NCBI GenBank assembly: GCA_963921425.1
Contig: OY992833.1
Location: 31,978,698 to 32,042,697, forward strand
Source: Dryas octopetala
Lineage: Eukaryota; Streptophyta; Magnoliopsida; Rosales; Rosaceae
DNA: 64,000 nucleotides
Direction: 5' to 3'
Shown here: positions 44,883 through 56,420 of the stretch, piece after piece
How the letters are laid out: the number at the start of each line of letters is the position of its first letter
Numbering within the stretch: position 1 is the first letter of the stretch
The notes under the pieces: model-generated
Seen by the model: the letters and a program-made list of their open reading frames with translations, nothing else
The model's database searches: none
Told to the model about the DNA's origin: nothing
Program-made: the position numbers and the translations under genes

Positions 44883-47800
44883 ATGGGTACGTTCCAAAGC
44901 TTTAGGAAGGCCTATGGAGCTCTGAAGGACTCTACCAAGGTTGGCCTTATCAAGGTCAACAGCGAATTCAAGGTACCGAGAAAAATAAATGGAACACATT
45001 TCTTTAATGGGTTTCATTTCTTGAGCTCTTTCAATGTCTTGCATTTTGGGTTTTGATAACATGCAATGTGCTGTGATTGTTTGTCTGTTGATGTATGAAT
45101 TTTTTTTTTATGTTTTTTGGAAGGATTTGGATATTGCCACTGTGAAGGCTACCAGTCATGTTGAGTGCCCTCCTAAGGAACGTCATGTCCGAAGTGAGTT
45201 CATAACATCTCCTTTCATTTTTTTCTACATTGATGAATTTGTATATATGTATATGTCATTTGACTGAATGAATGATGAGGCTTTGGATCTACATAATAAG
45301 AATAATGTTTATCAGATTTGCAATTGCGGCTCATCTTCTTTGTATTTGGTGACATAATAACTGTAATTATATTTTCCAATTCTGTTTTGAATTCCATGGT
45401 CTAAATGCCTTGTATTTCTTGCATTAATGTGCCTTCATCAATGCATTGTTATTCTCATTCCTGATTTTTTTTGGGTTTTTTTTTTGTTCCACTGGGTAGA
45501 GATATTCTCTGCGACTTCAGTGAATCGTCCAAGGGCAGATGTGGCATACTGCATTCATGCGCTGGCCAAGAGATTGTCCAAGACACGGAGTTGGATTGTA
45601 ATGTCCTTTATTCTTTTTCTTGTTTTTCATTGTCGTAGTTCATAATTGAAATAATATGAATTAGGCTCAAGGAGGCTTCAAATTGATATAATTGATACAA
45701 ATTGGTTTAGTAGCACAAGCAAAACATCAGCATGAAAACAAGCTCAAAAGGACTGATGTGATAAGTCAATTGCAAACATGCATGTTACAATCATTCATTA
45801 TTCTATTAAAGACAGCCAGCATTTGTACTCAGATCTTTTATTCTTTATCTCTAGCATATCACTTACCTAGTGACAAATTGACAATCTACAGGTTGCCATA
45901 AAGACATTGATAGTTATTCATAGGACATTGAGAGAGGGTGATCCTACATTTAGAGAGGAGCTTCTGAACTATTCTCAGAGAGGGCACATTCTCCAGATTT
46001 CCAATTTTAAAGATGACTCAAGTCCCCTTGGTAAAATGCTTCTAGCTTTCATGGCTGTATATTTTACAGAACATGTTGTGATATTGTAACATTCCCCTCT
46101 TAGACCAAAATCTATCTTGCAGCTTGGGATTGTTCTGCTTGGGTTAGGACATATGCACTCTTTTTAGAAGAACGGCTTGAGTGCTTCCGAGTTTTGAAAT
46201 ATGACATTGAGGCTGAGCGCTTGACAAAAACATCACCAGGATCAACCAAGGTGTGGTGTGTGTTTGTGTTTTGCATGAACAAAATCATATTTTGTGTCTC
46301 ACATTGTATGTCATAATCATCTTAGCATAACAAAGATACTATTAACTCCACCAGGTACATAGTAGAACGCGAATGTTGGGTGCTGATGAGCTGTTGGAGC
46401 AGCTACCTGCACTGCAGCAACTTCTTTACCGCCTCATTGGTTGCCAGGTAATAATTGATATGGAATACCCAATTTGGTTTGGTTCTTTATAGCCAAGTAC
46501 TTTACTTTTGTCCATGATATCTTCTCTTATTGAAGGAACCATTTTGTTCCCTAGGATGGGATTTCTAATTTGCTTTAATTTTGCAGCCTGAAGGAGCAGC
46601 TTATCACAATTACCTAATACAATATGCCTTGGCTCTGGTATGCATGATACCAATCTCCATTTTTCTATGCATCATTGTGTGCTTTGTCTCTGCATGCCTT
46701 CATAGAAATCAGAAAATAATAATTTTTGTTGTCTTATTAGTTTAGATTTTAAAAAAAAAAAAATTTACATAATGGTTCTTCTTATTAATTCTTTTCTAAG
46801 AGGCAACTTTTTACTTTTTATTATTTTTTGCTGCAAGTCACACAATTGAAATACTCTGTAAATTAGAACATGAAATTCATGAGGATTATGGTTTTTATTA
46901 TTTTACACGTAAAGATATGGGCCCTGAACCATTGACAGAACCTCTGTCATTACACTGGAGTAATTTGAGTAGATATAAGTCCTAGAAAGCCAAATTTCTC
47001 CAATATGGTCTGGAGGGGTACAGTTCATGCAACCTTCCATAACTAATCTTTATTTTTAAGGCCATAACATCTTTGGGAAAATATAATATATGCCTTTTTA
47101 CAAGTTTCTCCTGAGTTTCAACAGTGATCTTGTCCATGCAGGTATTAAAAGAGAGCTTTAAAATATATTGTGCCATCAACGATGGAATTATAAATCTCGT
47201 AGACATGGTAAGCCTCTACTAGATTCTTATATTTCTTTGGACTGAATCACTTGTTATATAACTTTCCCTTTTTACTTTTTCAATAATTCAAGTTACATGC
47301 TCCTGCAGTTTTTTGATATGCCAAGGCATGATGCAGTTAAAGCTCTCAATATTTACAAAAGAGCTGGTCAACAGGTACAGTGATGCTTGTTGTATTCAAA
47401 TATGTTGGAGTAGATATTTTTCCCAAGTTTATAATAAATTGCTGGATTAGCTGGATAAGGATCCCCTAAAATCTATTCGTTTTCGTTATTGAACTAATTC
47501 CTTTGAGTTTGTTGCTCTACAGGCTGAAATCCTTGCTGAATTTTATGAATATTGCAAGGGTTTGGATCTTGCTAGAACTTTTCAGTTTCCAACATTGAGA
47601 CAGGTTCCATTTTGCCTCATACTGGAATATTTAAGGTGATGCCAACTACATGATCTCTAATTATCTTTCTTCTCTACACTAAACAGCCACCTCCATCATT
47701 TCTTGCAACAATGGAGGAGTACATAAAAGAAGCGTCTCAGGCAGGTTCTGAGAAAAAGAGACTGGTGAGACAATATCCATATGATTATGAACATTTCAGT

Positions 47801-50792
47801 ATTAGATAAATGCATAATATGAACGCACTCCTCGATGTACTTGTCTCCATGACTCCATGCCACATGCATGTTTGTTGGTTTTTATATCTTGTATATATTT
47901 TTATAAATATGGCAACACTCATGGATGTGTATTTATTTATTTATTTTGGACTGAGCTCATGGATGCATATGTGGGCATCTATTTTTATTTGTTGTTCTAC
48001 AGCAGAGGATTGAAAATATGAAGCCAAAATTTAGCATGGTAAACCCTTCTACTGAAGCACGAGATATGTTATCAGTTATCAGGTTATGCAGTTAGGTCAT
48101 ATAAGACTTCAAAACTGCTTAATTAATATTTCAATGACCAGCTGGGTTTAGCAATGCTGCCTCAGTAGAACCAAAGCTAATTTACCTTCATCTAGTTATA
48201 ATTCATGGCTTTGTACGTCTGCAATTCTCAGTTCTTCCTGAAAGGTTCTGAGAAGTCAAAATCAGGCCAGTCTGATTAAAATTCTGATATTTCTGTATTA
48301 TGTTTACAACTCCCTAGTGCCTACAATGGCAAACCTGTAGTACTGACTACTGCGTAAGATTTCAGCCATTCATTTAAGCTTTACTGGTCATTATGGTTCT
48401 GTAAATCTTCTAGATATCTAGATAGCACAGGAAGCATGTTCATCTCCATGTATTAGTTACTAGAGCAAAATGGCAATTATGCACCATCTGCTTTCATTTT
48501 GTACTGAAAACGAATACACATGGCCTTCATGCACATGCATGTAGAGGAGCTTGCTTTAGTGCTACGGGAGGCCATCAATATTGATCCAATGTATGCTGTG
48601 ATAGAGTGATAGAATAAGATGCTTAATATATAGTGCTCTAGGAGGCAATTGATTCTCCTTTGTTCTATTAAGGAAACGGTTCTCTTTTACCTTCTTCCTC
48701 CCAATTGTTTTTCCAACCAGTTGTCTTTTCATCATTGCAGCTCTTCTTTCCTGAGGTCTTATAGTATTTGACTTCAGAATTTTGAAAATGCTAATCAAGA
48801 TGTATTTTAACACAGTATTGCTTTGTGGGTTACATTTATACTTCAGTAACAACAATGTCTGATTATCGATTACTTTTTCTTAGTTCTATTGTTCATCCAT
48901 CTAGTTGGGATTAAGCAATCCTTGAGTTATTGCCTAGGTTATCGAGGTAATTATTTGGTTGCATTCCGCTATATTATTCTGAGTTGTCTAATCTAAGCTT
49001 CAGTAGCCACTTTCCATTTCTTGTTCATTTGAAATGACTTTTACACATTCTCATTCATTATTTGCCCATGGAAAGGCATGAGCTGTTTTTCTCTCTTCAA
49101 ATTCTTGTGGAACTAGAACCTGAAAATATGATTCCTTTGTAATTACTTTGTTACGGATTACTCACTGGTTTAATCCTTTCATGTGATCTCGCTGTGTAAG
49201 ATTTTTGTGTGATCATTGCCTATATTCAAGTTTCTGATAACTTTGTTCTGACAATAGGACTACCAGGAGACAGAGCAGCAGCCTCAGAAACCTGAAGAAC
49301 CTCCAGAACCTGAAAAACAAGAAGAAAAAGTTGAGGAGAAACCAATGGTTGAGGAAGAAGAACCCCAACCTAAGGAAGAGGAGGTAGTTGAGCCTCCTCC
49401 TTTGATATCAACTGATGATACTGATCTGCTGGTATGCTGTTATATGCACAAGTAATTCATGCTTTCTTCGATTTAGTTGTGTGGAGTTCTGCTATTTATG
49501 TTGTCTTCTGTCTTTTCGTTGTCCAGGGTATACGTGAAATAAATCCAAAAGCTGCAGAAATTGAAGAAAGCAATGCTCTGGCTCTTGCTATAGTTCCACC
49601 TGGTAGGTTGCATTGTGTGATATTTGATTGAGGAAAATTGACACTTCTGCACTGTGCGTTGTGTAATATTCTTTGGTAGCAGAAATGGAAAATCCTTGTC
49701 TTAGGAAGCTGACCACCTAATTGATTGTAAATGCTGTTTTATATATGATACTATTTATGTTTTTGCAGGGAATAATCCACCATCTGCAGCAAGTTTGAAT
49801 GACATTACTGGGACTTCAGGTTGGGAGCTAGCGCTGGTAACCACACCAAGCAACCATACCAGCCAACCACCGGTAGACAGAAAATTGGTTTGTCTTCTTT
49901 GCTTTTAATAAAGCTTTTTATTGCATTCTGCACTTTCGTTCCCAGTGCCGTGGTATGAAAATTATTAATGCATGAATACTGATGGGACCAACTCTGGTTA
50001 GTCCTAACTGATTCAATCGACCTTGAATCACTTCGGTCCTATACAGTTCAGGATTGAACTTCTTTTGATGATAGGTTGGCTATGTGTTTTTGCATGCATG
50101 CACAACACTTTGACAGGTAAAGTGAAATCTTGCTTGGTATTATAGCCAGGTAAAGATAAGATTACCTCGGATTAAGTTTGGTCTAGAGCTGAGCAGTTAA
50201 GTTTAGCATTAGATTTCAGTTGTTTGCATTCCTGACTTTAGATGTGGTGGCAAAAGCAAATGCTCACTACAACTAGAGTTACAAGTCTTTACTTGATTCG
50301 CTAATTTATAGGTTAATATCATTATTATTTCCATTTATTCATGAGCATGGTTGGGTTTTGCATCAGGCTGGTGGGTTTGACAAGCTATTACTTGATAGCT
50401 TGTATGAAGATGAAGGTGCCAGGAGACAGTTACAACTCCAGTATGCAGGGTATGGATACGGGGCAACGAGCTTGCAAAACCCATTTGAGATGCAACAACA
50501 AGCAGTACAAGCAGTACATGACCCATTTGCAATGTCCAACAACATAGCACCCCCAAGCAATGTGCAAATGGCTTTAATGGCTCAGCAACAGCATCAACAG
50601 CATCAAATGATGATGCAACAGCAGCAGCAATATCAACAACAACAGAGCATGATGATGGTACCTCACCCATATTACTCTCAATACTCTCAGCAACAGATGC
50701 AATCCACAGGTTCTGCAAATCCATTTGGAGATCCGTTCAGCTTCCCTCCTCCTAGTACAATGTCACAGCAGGGAAACCAACACCTAATGTAG
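44883..50792 (+). CDS. AP180/PICALM-type clathrin assembly protein (ANTH domain), 16 coding exons, 596 aa
   Basis: Endocytic adaptor that binds phosphoinositides and recruits clathrin at plasma membrane or trans-Golgi. Exons: 44883-44972, 45124-45193, 45500-45597, 45892-46030, 46123-46250, 46355-46447, 46587-46637, 47142-47207, 47309-47374, 47523-47603, 47687-47764, 48003-48038, 49258-49431, 49527-49602, 49769-49887 and 50367-50792. All are GT-AG, sum 1791 with consistent phase. The ANTH domain covers about residues 25-320 ([54 protein letters not shown]). A Glu/Pro-rich linker follows. The C terminus has NPF and DPF motifs (NPFEM, DPFAM, NPFGDPF), typical AP-2/EH ligands, and a Gln/Met-rich stretch. 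It resembles Arabidopsis At2g01600/At1g14910 (PICALM1) in domain order. Confidence 0.93.
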
Positions 50793-52120
50793 AGAGAGGT
50801 CATTTATTTTCCAAAATTTTATGCCGATCTATTCTTTAATTCTTTGGAGTAGTGTGAGTTTGATAATCTCCTCCTTCTTTATTGACTCTGTGTGTATATT
50901 GTTATGGGAGGGTCATTGGCAATGAAATATGTATACCAATGGATGTGGTATTTTGATCAAAGTTTTGCTTATTGTTGAGAGTTTATGGGTGACACAAGTC
51001 CCACATGTAAAGAAAATTAGAGTGGTGGTTGATTTACATGGATAAGGCCTTCTACATTAAGTTGCATTTGCATGTATGCTCCAAATTCCAAATTCCAAAT
51101 ATATCTTACTATCTTAGGTTACTGGTACAACTAACATACAGAAATGTAAACAGTGGTTCCCATGCACCAATTGTAAGTAGCAGAGTCAAGGGATTCAAAC
51201 TAATTAGATTAGAGTGGTGCCATTACCAGCCATCAAAAGTTTATCTCACTTTTTTTGTTTAAATTACAATTTTACTAACTTACACAATTACTGGAAAAAA
51301 AAAAATTTAAGATAAAAGGAATGGGGGCTGCCATGGTAGCCCCTAGGCCAAGGGGGTGTTGCCCCATTGAAGCCCCAAGGCCAAGAGTGCAACCACCCAG
51401 AGGTGTTGCCATGGGCAATGCCCTGAAGGAGCATTGTGATTCTGTGTAGTTTCCTTGGGAAACTACTATAAGCAGCATTCTTACGACTTTGAAGTTTAAT
51501 TGAATGTGAACAAATAGAACACCGTAAAATTATATGTTATTCCAAATTTTAAGTTTTATTTTCATTTAAAAAATTAAATTAAATTTTATTTGAGTATGTT
51601 TGTCTATCTCTTTCATTAAATATCCCGTAACCTTATATATATACTGAAAAAAATATATATAAAAATAAGAAATTATTATATATAAATATAACACCACCAC
51701 TTTGTGTATATATGACTATACAATTTATATAAGTGTATATTATAAAAATATCTTAAAAATTTAAAATTATCGTTCATCTATATTATATCATATTAATCAC
51801 ATAACGTTATAACCGTCTTAGGAACATAAAGGCAACTATAATTTTATATTTTATCACATGATAATTTTTTAAATTTGAAAATAAAATCTATATCTTAAAA
51901 TACCAAATTAACCCTATCCCAAAAGTGTATCATATACACGTTTTTTTTTTGGCCAAAGTGTATCATATACACGTTGACCGAGAAGTTTTACCGAAATAGG
52001 ATACAACCACAGTCTTACACGACAACACCTCCTTCTCACCACGTGCCATGCCACAGCAGCCATGAGGCCCATGACCCAACTCCAAGCATCCCCAACACTT
52101 CAACTACTTCCATAAACTTC
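50793..52120. other. Intergenic region with a GC-richer patch
   Basis: 3' flank of the clathrin adaptor gene, then a GC-rich patch at 51320-51440 with internal near-repeats ('agcccctaggccaag', 'agccccaaggccaag'), in otherwise AT-rich DNA. A short tandem repeat, 'aagtgtatcatatacacgtt', appears twice at about 51925 and 51957, interrupted by a T run. No gene supported. Confidence 0.4.
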
Positions 52121-52123
52121 CTT

Positions 52124-52145
52124 CTCTCTCTCTCTCTCTCTCTCT
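52124..52145 (+). repeat. (CT)n microsatellite in the leader of the 183-aa protein gene
   Basis: About ten CT units some 20 bases before the start codon at 52165. Confidence 0.9.
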
Positions 52146-52164
52146 ACACAGCTGACAGTCCAAA

Positions 52165-53439
52165 ATGGCCCGACGACTCCTCACTCAAAGTCTCCAACTC
52201 CGCCATTCCCTCCGCTCCTACCCACTCTTTCCACTCTCCCTAACCCAGGCCCGTCGGGCTCGGTCGACCCGATCCGGCAGGGCCCAGCTGATCGAGATCG
52301 ACCTAGACCCCTCCACCTCGTCATCGTCGTCATCGGCGTCGTCATCGGACAGTGAATCCGAAAACTTAATGCTAAAGAAGCTAGACGACATCGTTCAGAC
52401 CATCCTCGTCCAGAAGGCCACCCCCGATTGGCTTCCCTTCGCTCCCGGCTCCTCCTTCTGGGTCCCACCCCGACGCGCCCCTTTGAAAGTCGCCGACTTA
52501 GTTGGAAAATTGGCTGACCAGCTCTCAGATGAGGAGTCCCTGTCTGTTGCCACCGACCGAGGTTGGCCTTGCTCTCAATTTTTCATTAATGGTATGAAAT
52601 TTCTTTGTTTTTTTGTTTATATGTATTTTTAATAATTTTTGTTTGATGGGTTTGGTGGAATTGATGGTTATTATAAATTTATAAGTAATTGAAATGGGTT
52701 TTCAGTTTTTTGTGTGTGTGTGTTATTTTTTTCTGGCAGTTCATGGGAGTTTTTGTTTTTGTGAACCCTCAATTTTAGCTTCAATACTAAAACATTTTAA
52801 GTAATTTTTGTTTGATGGGTTTGGTGGAATGGATGGTTATTATCAATACTTGAATGGGTTTTACTTTTCTGTGTGTTTTTTTTTTTTGTTTTTTTTTTTT
52901 GTTTTTTTTTTTTTTGTGGCAGTTCATTTGGAAACCCTCAATTTAGCTTCAATAGTAAACATATCTTGAGACATGGTGCAAGTGCTAAATGCTTTAGTTT
53001 TCATCCGATAAATTTAACAGACTGCTACTGAAGAATGAAAGTAACTTAGTTACATACTGCTCATTTTATGAAATGTTTAATTGGTGATGGAAAATTGACA
53101 CTGGGATGAACATGAAACATGAAATGACATCTAAACGTGTACTTTGGAATGCATAATATGAGTGCTGCTTGCTTGTTTTATCATATGCCATGCAAATTTT
53201 AGATGTTATGCATCTTTCGTCTTTCATTCTGTATTAGCAAATCATCATTTGAATGTGATTTTTTAACTCTTATTGAATGACCCTTTTGGTTACATTAATA
53301 TTTCTTGGCTGCAGGCAGTAGATCTGCAGAAACAAGGGAGGTGGATGTGGAGGCAGAAGGATCAACAGAAGTAGAGGTGGAAGTGGAGGTAAAGGTTTTG
53401 ACTGATTCACGGAAGATATCTCGCTTTGAGGATGATTAA
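52165..53439 (+). CDS. Plant protein of unknown function with organelle-type N terminus, 183 aa
   Basis: Two exons, 52165-52591 and 53315-53439, joined at GT-AG with frame kept (FING/GSRSAE). The N terminus (MARRLLTQSLQLRHSLRSYP) is rich in Arg, Ser and Leu and lacks acidic residues, as in mitochondrial presequences. A Ser run follows (STSSSSSSASSSDSES), then the best-looking conserved block (LDDIVQTILVQKATPDWLPF, APGSSFWVPPR). The tail is acidic and repetitive (VEVEVEVEVKVLTDSRK). No catalytic motif is visible. I recall similar plant proteins only as uncharacterised. The first exon is markedly GC-rich compared with its surroundings. Mitochondrial location is inferred. Confidence 0.8.
52628..52955 (+). 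repeat. Imperfect tandem duplication inside the intron of the 183-aa protein gene
   Basis: 'taatttttgtttgatgggtt' through 'ggcagttcat' and 'aaccctcaat(tt)tagcttcaat' occurs at about 52631-52790 and again at 52800-52952, with different T-tract and GT-tract lengths. Confidence 0.85.
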
Positions 53440-54400
53440 GGATTGCTCATCTCTCTAGCATCCTGGTTGCTTGGGTGAGTTTCCTTACTTTCGACAAGCA
53501 CCAATGCTCTTTTCCACACATGTTGTGACCAATATATTTTTATTGGCTTTTAGGTGATGGATTTGTCTACTTTTACATAGGTTTAGGCTGTTGAATATTG
53601 GCAGTAAATCTGCTTGTTTGTATTGATGGATGTATTGTAATTATTATTTTCTGCAGTTATGTTATTGTCTTCTCTAGCTGTATAGTTCAAATATTAATAA
53701 CCAACAACAAAAGGGAATGAAATTTCAATGGTTAGCATCATGAATTTCTATTGCTACATGCCTGCTACAATGTTCTTAATTTGAATCATCTATGTATATG
53801 AACAGGCTCTAATTTGAATCATCTATGTATATGAACAGGCTCTTTCCAACTTTTCCCAAGGTTGAGACTTGCAAGGACGCTTGGCGTTGTTAAGTGTCTA
53901 AAAGCTTGAGAAAAGGAAAATTTGGGCTGTAAAGAACCAACTACCAAGCAAACTAATGGGATTTTGTACAGCCACAATCCTGTTGCGGGGTTGGGAATTT
54001 GCCTTTGTGAGCCTTTTCTTCCAGTATCAGTGACCTATTTTATGAACCCTAACCCTTATGCTGTATGGGTTATGCATAGTTACTGAATAGCAGCAATAGC
54101 TGGTGTGTGGTACTCACTGAATATGATCGGAGGAAACTATTACCTAAATTGCATATTTATGGTAGTCATTTTGTTCTGTTACGTTTAGCACAAAATAAAG
54201 ATGCGGTAATATTTGGTGTGTTTCAAATTGGACTATGAAAACATGAAAGAGGAGAAAATGTGGTATTGCTGATTATGTATTCTTTTATCAATGATTATGC
54301 ATTCTCTTGTATAACCGTATATAATTTGAGGCATGAGTTTAAGAATAGATCCGTACTTTGTGTTATAGTCAGCTTTCATCAAACCAGAATGTGAAACTGT
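53440..54400. other. 3' flank of the 183-aa protein gene
   Basis: No coding region. It contains a perfect 33-bp direct repeat (53778-53810 and 53811-53843, 'aatttgaatcatctatgta...ggctct'). Each unit carries an AACAG that could act as an alternative acceptor for a 3' leader intron. Confidence 0.5.
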
Positions 54401-54411
54401 ATGAATACCAT

Positions 54412-54622
54412 ATTGGCTCGGATCTCTCGGTTAAAGTTTGTCAGTCCATATCAATGGCTAAAATCATTGTTAAAATGTAAGAACTTTAACCCCTTAATTT
54501 CCATCATCTCCGACCATAGCTCCGACATAACAATATTTAGCAAAAGAATTTGAGTGAATGTATGGATGGGTATAAGGTAGCATCAGAGTTGATTTAACTC
54601 ATGTTTGATGAAGGGGAACGCC
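54412..54622 (-). repeat. Inverted repeat arm 1 (empty-site copy)
   Basis: Its reverse complement matches 59328-59492 plus 60550-60598. Landmarks are 'ccccttcatcaaacatgagtt', 'taccttatacccatccata', 'ccattgatatggactgac' and 'ccgagccaatat'. It lacks the 1057-bp insertion present in the other arm. Confidence 0.9.
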
Positions 54623-54701
54623 CATGTTTGATTTAAATAAGCTTTAAATATACCTCAATAGAATGAGCTTGTATGTATATATATATATATATATACAAAA
54701 A

Positions 54702-55081
54702 TGCTTTAAAATTAACTAGTTAGTAAGTTAATACAAAGCTAACTACCATGTTGGGCCAACGACACAATGTAATCTCAAAATTCAAACCGTCTATTTTTTA
54801 GGCTCTACTTCAAATATCATTCCTGTAAAAAATCTTCAAATTCGTAAATCATTTAGTCATTTGATTATAATTTATATGTTTTTATAAAAAACACTGATCG
54901 TCTATTTATTTGATCTCAATTAGATAACTAAATGATTTTCAATTTAATTGATTTTTTGTAATGATGATCTTTGAAGTATGACCTAAATAATTGACGGTTC
55001 GGATTATAAAATTAGTTATGTGGTGGTCTCAAAAATATGGTTAGTTTCGTATTAACTTGCTAACTAGTTAGTTTTAGAGCA
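54702..55081. mobile_element. Small foldback MITE-like element, about 380 bp
   Basis: The left end TGCTTTAAAATTAACTAG and the reverse complement of the right end TGCTCTAAAACTAACTAG agree. Similarity continues inward ('ttagtaagttaatac' against 'ttagcaagttaatac', 'tcaaaccgtc' against 'gacggttcgga', 'aaatcatttag' against 'ctaaatgattt'), so most of the element can fold on itself. Target-site copies were not resolved because of flanking AT repeats. Confidence 0.75.
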
Positions 55082-55231
55082 CTCATCTCTCTATATATAT
55101 ATTTATATATTTATATATTATGTTAGGATCAAGTAACGTACATGAAGGTTCTCTATTTAGTGATATTGTGATATTTGAGGTAAGGTTTACGGGTGAAAGG
55201 AAATTTTCATCAGCAACATGAGAGTGACTTA

Positions 55232-55452
55232 TTTAAATGCACATGGGGTTCGTTCACAGTGCTGTATATCTAACTTCCATGAATACAATACAGCATATAT
55301 TTATCTGAATGAAAAATTACATGAAAAGCTAAAAGTGAAGAATTAGTTTAAATGCACATGGGGTTCGTTCACAGTGCTGTATTTCTAACTGCCATGACTA
55401 AAATATAGCATATATTTATCAGAATGAAAAATTACATGAAAAGCTAAAACAT
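55232..55452 (+). repeat. 115-bp tandem duplication
   Basis: 'tttaaatgcacatggggtt' to 'catgaaaagctaaaa' at 55232-55346 and again at 55347-about 55452 with few differences ('ctgtatatctaactt' against 'ctgtatttctaactg'). Confidence 0.92.
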
Positions 55453-56420
55453 AGAGCCACAGAAAAAGCAATAGCATCTTCCAAATGAAGATGAAGTGTG
55501 CCTTGTATCCTTGACTTCATATAATAAGGCACAAAGTGCTCTCCTAGGTGGAAATGGTCATTTTCACCTTCAAGAATGCGGACAACTTGTGGTAAAAAAG
55601 CATTCTTTATATTTAAACGAATTATAGAGATAGAGAACCTTGACGAATGATAATATGTTTATACTTCGAATGCACAAGGATCTCTGTTTACACAGTGGTA
55701 TTTCTAACCACCATCACCACAACGTATTTATATGCTTGTTTTTTCAGCCTAAGCGATATTGTTTGGGAAGTTAATCTTAGTTGCATCTTCTTACACTAAC
55801 AGTTCCCATAAAACAATATAAATCCACGGGATGGAATGTTAATTACCTCTCCTATGCATTTCAGGGCTTCTTTACACACATAAGTACGTGGTTATAGCCA
55901 TAAGGTACGCATCATGTGTCATATGAATCTCCAATACACCGATCAACGAGTCCGTGTTGCTAGCCTCTGGATTATTGGTTCTACCTACAATTCCAATATA
56001 ACAGATAAAAGATTGATCAGATTGGAACAGAGAATAATAGAGAATGAGAGGAAAATTTGGAGAAAATCAAAGAACAGGAGAGAGATCTACCTTGAGAAAT
56101 AGTGAGACGGTTGAGGTGAAACTGCAGGCAATAGAGATATGCCAGAGACGATAGATGGGTGGAAATGGAAATGGTCATAGATGGCCAGAGAAATTGGAGG
56201 CTGAAGGTTGGCTTTGGCACTTTGCATGCGATCCCCAATCTCCATCCGGGTGGGTTGGGCCTGATCTACAATAATCCCACCTTATCCCAACTTTTTTCTG
56301 GGAAAAATTATCCCACAGATCTTAAGGTTGATTATCCAAAGTCATTTTAACAACCAAACATAAGACTGGAAATTTTGTCCAATTCCATCGTTTATCCTGC
56401 CCAACAGGCCCTAGAAGGTG
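55453..56420. other. Intergenic region between the 115-bp repeat and the PPR stop codon
   Basis: Mixed-composition DNA, no gene supported. The last about 150 bases are the 3' flank of the minus-strand PPR gene. Confidence 0.4.

Noticed and set aside
51974..52243. Plus-strand 89-codon ORF overlapping the 183-aa protein start
   Set aside because: It is out of frame with the supported two-exon gene and runs through the CT microsatellite of the leader. It has no independent support.
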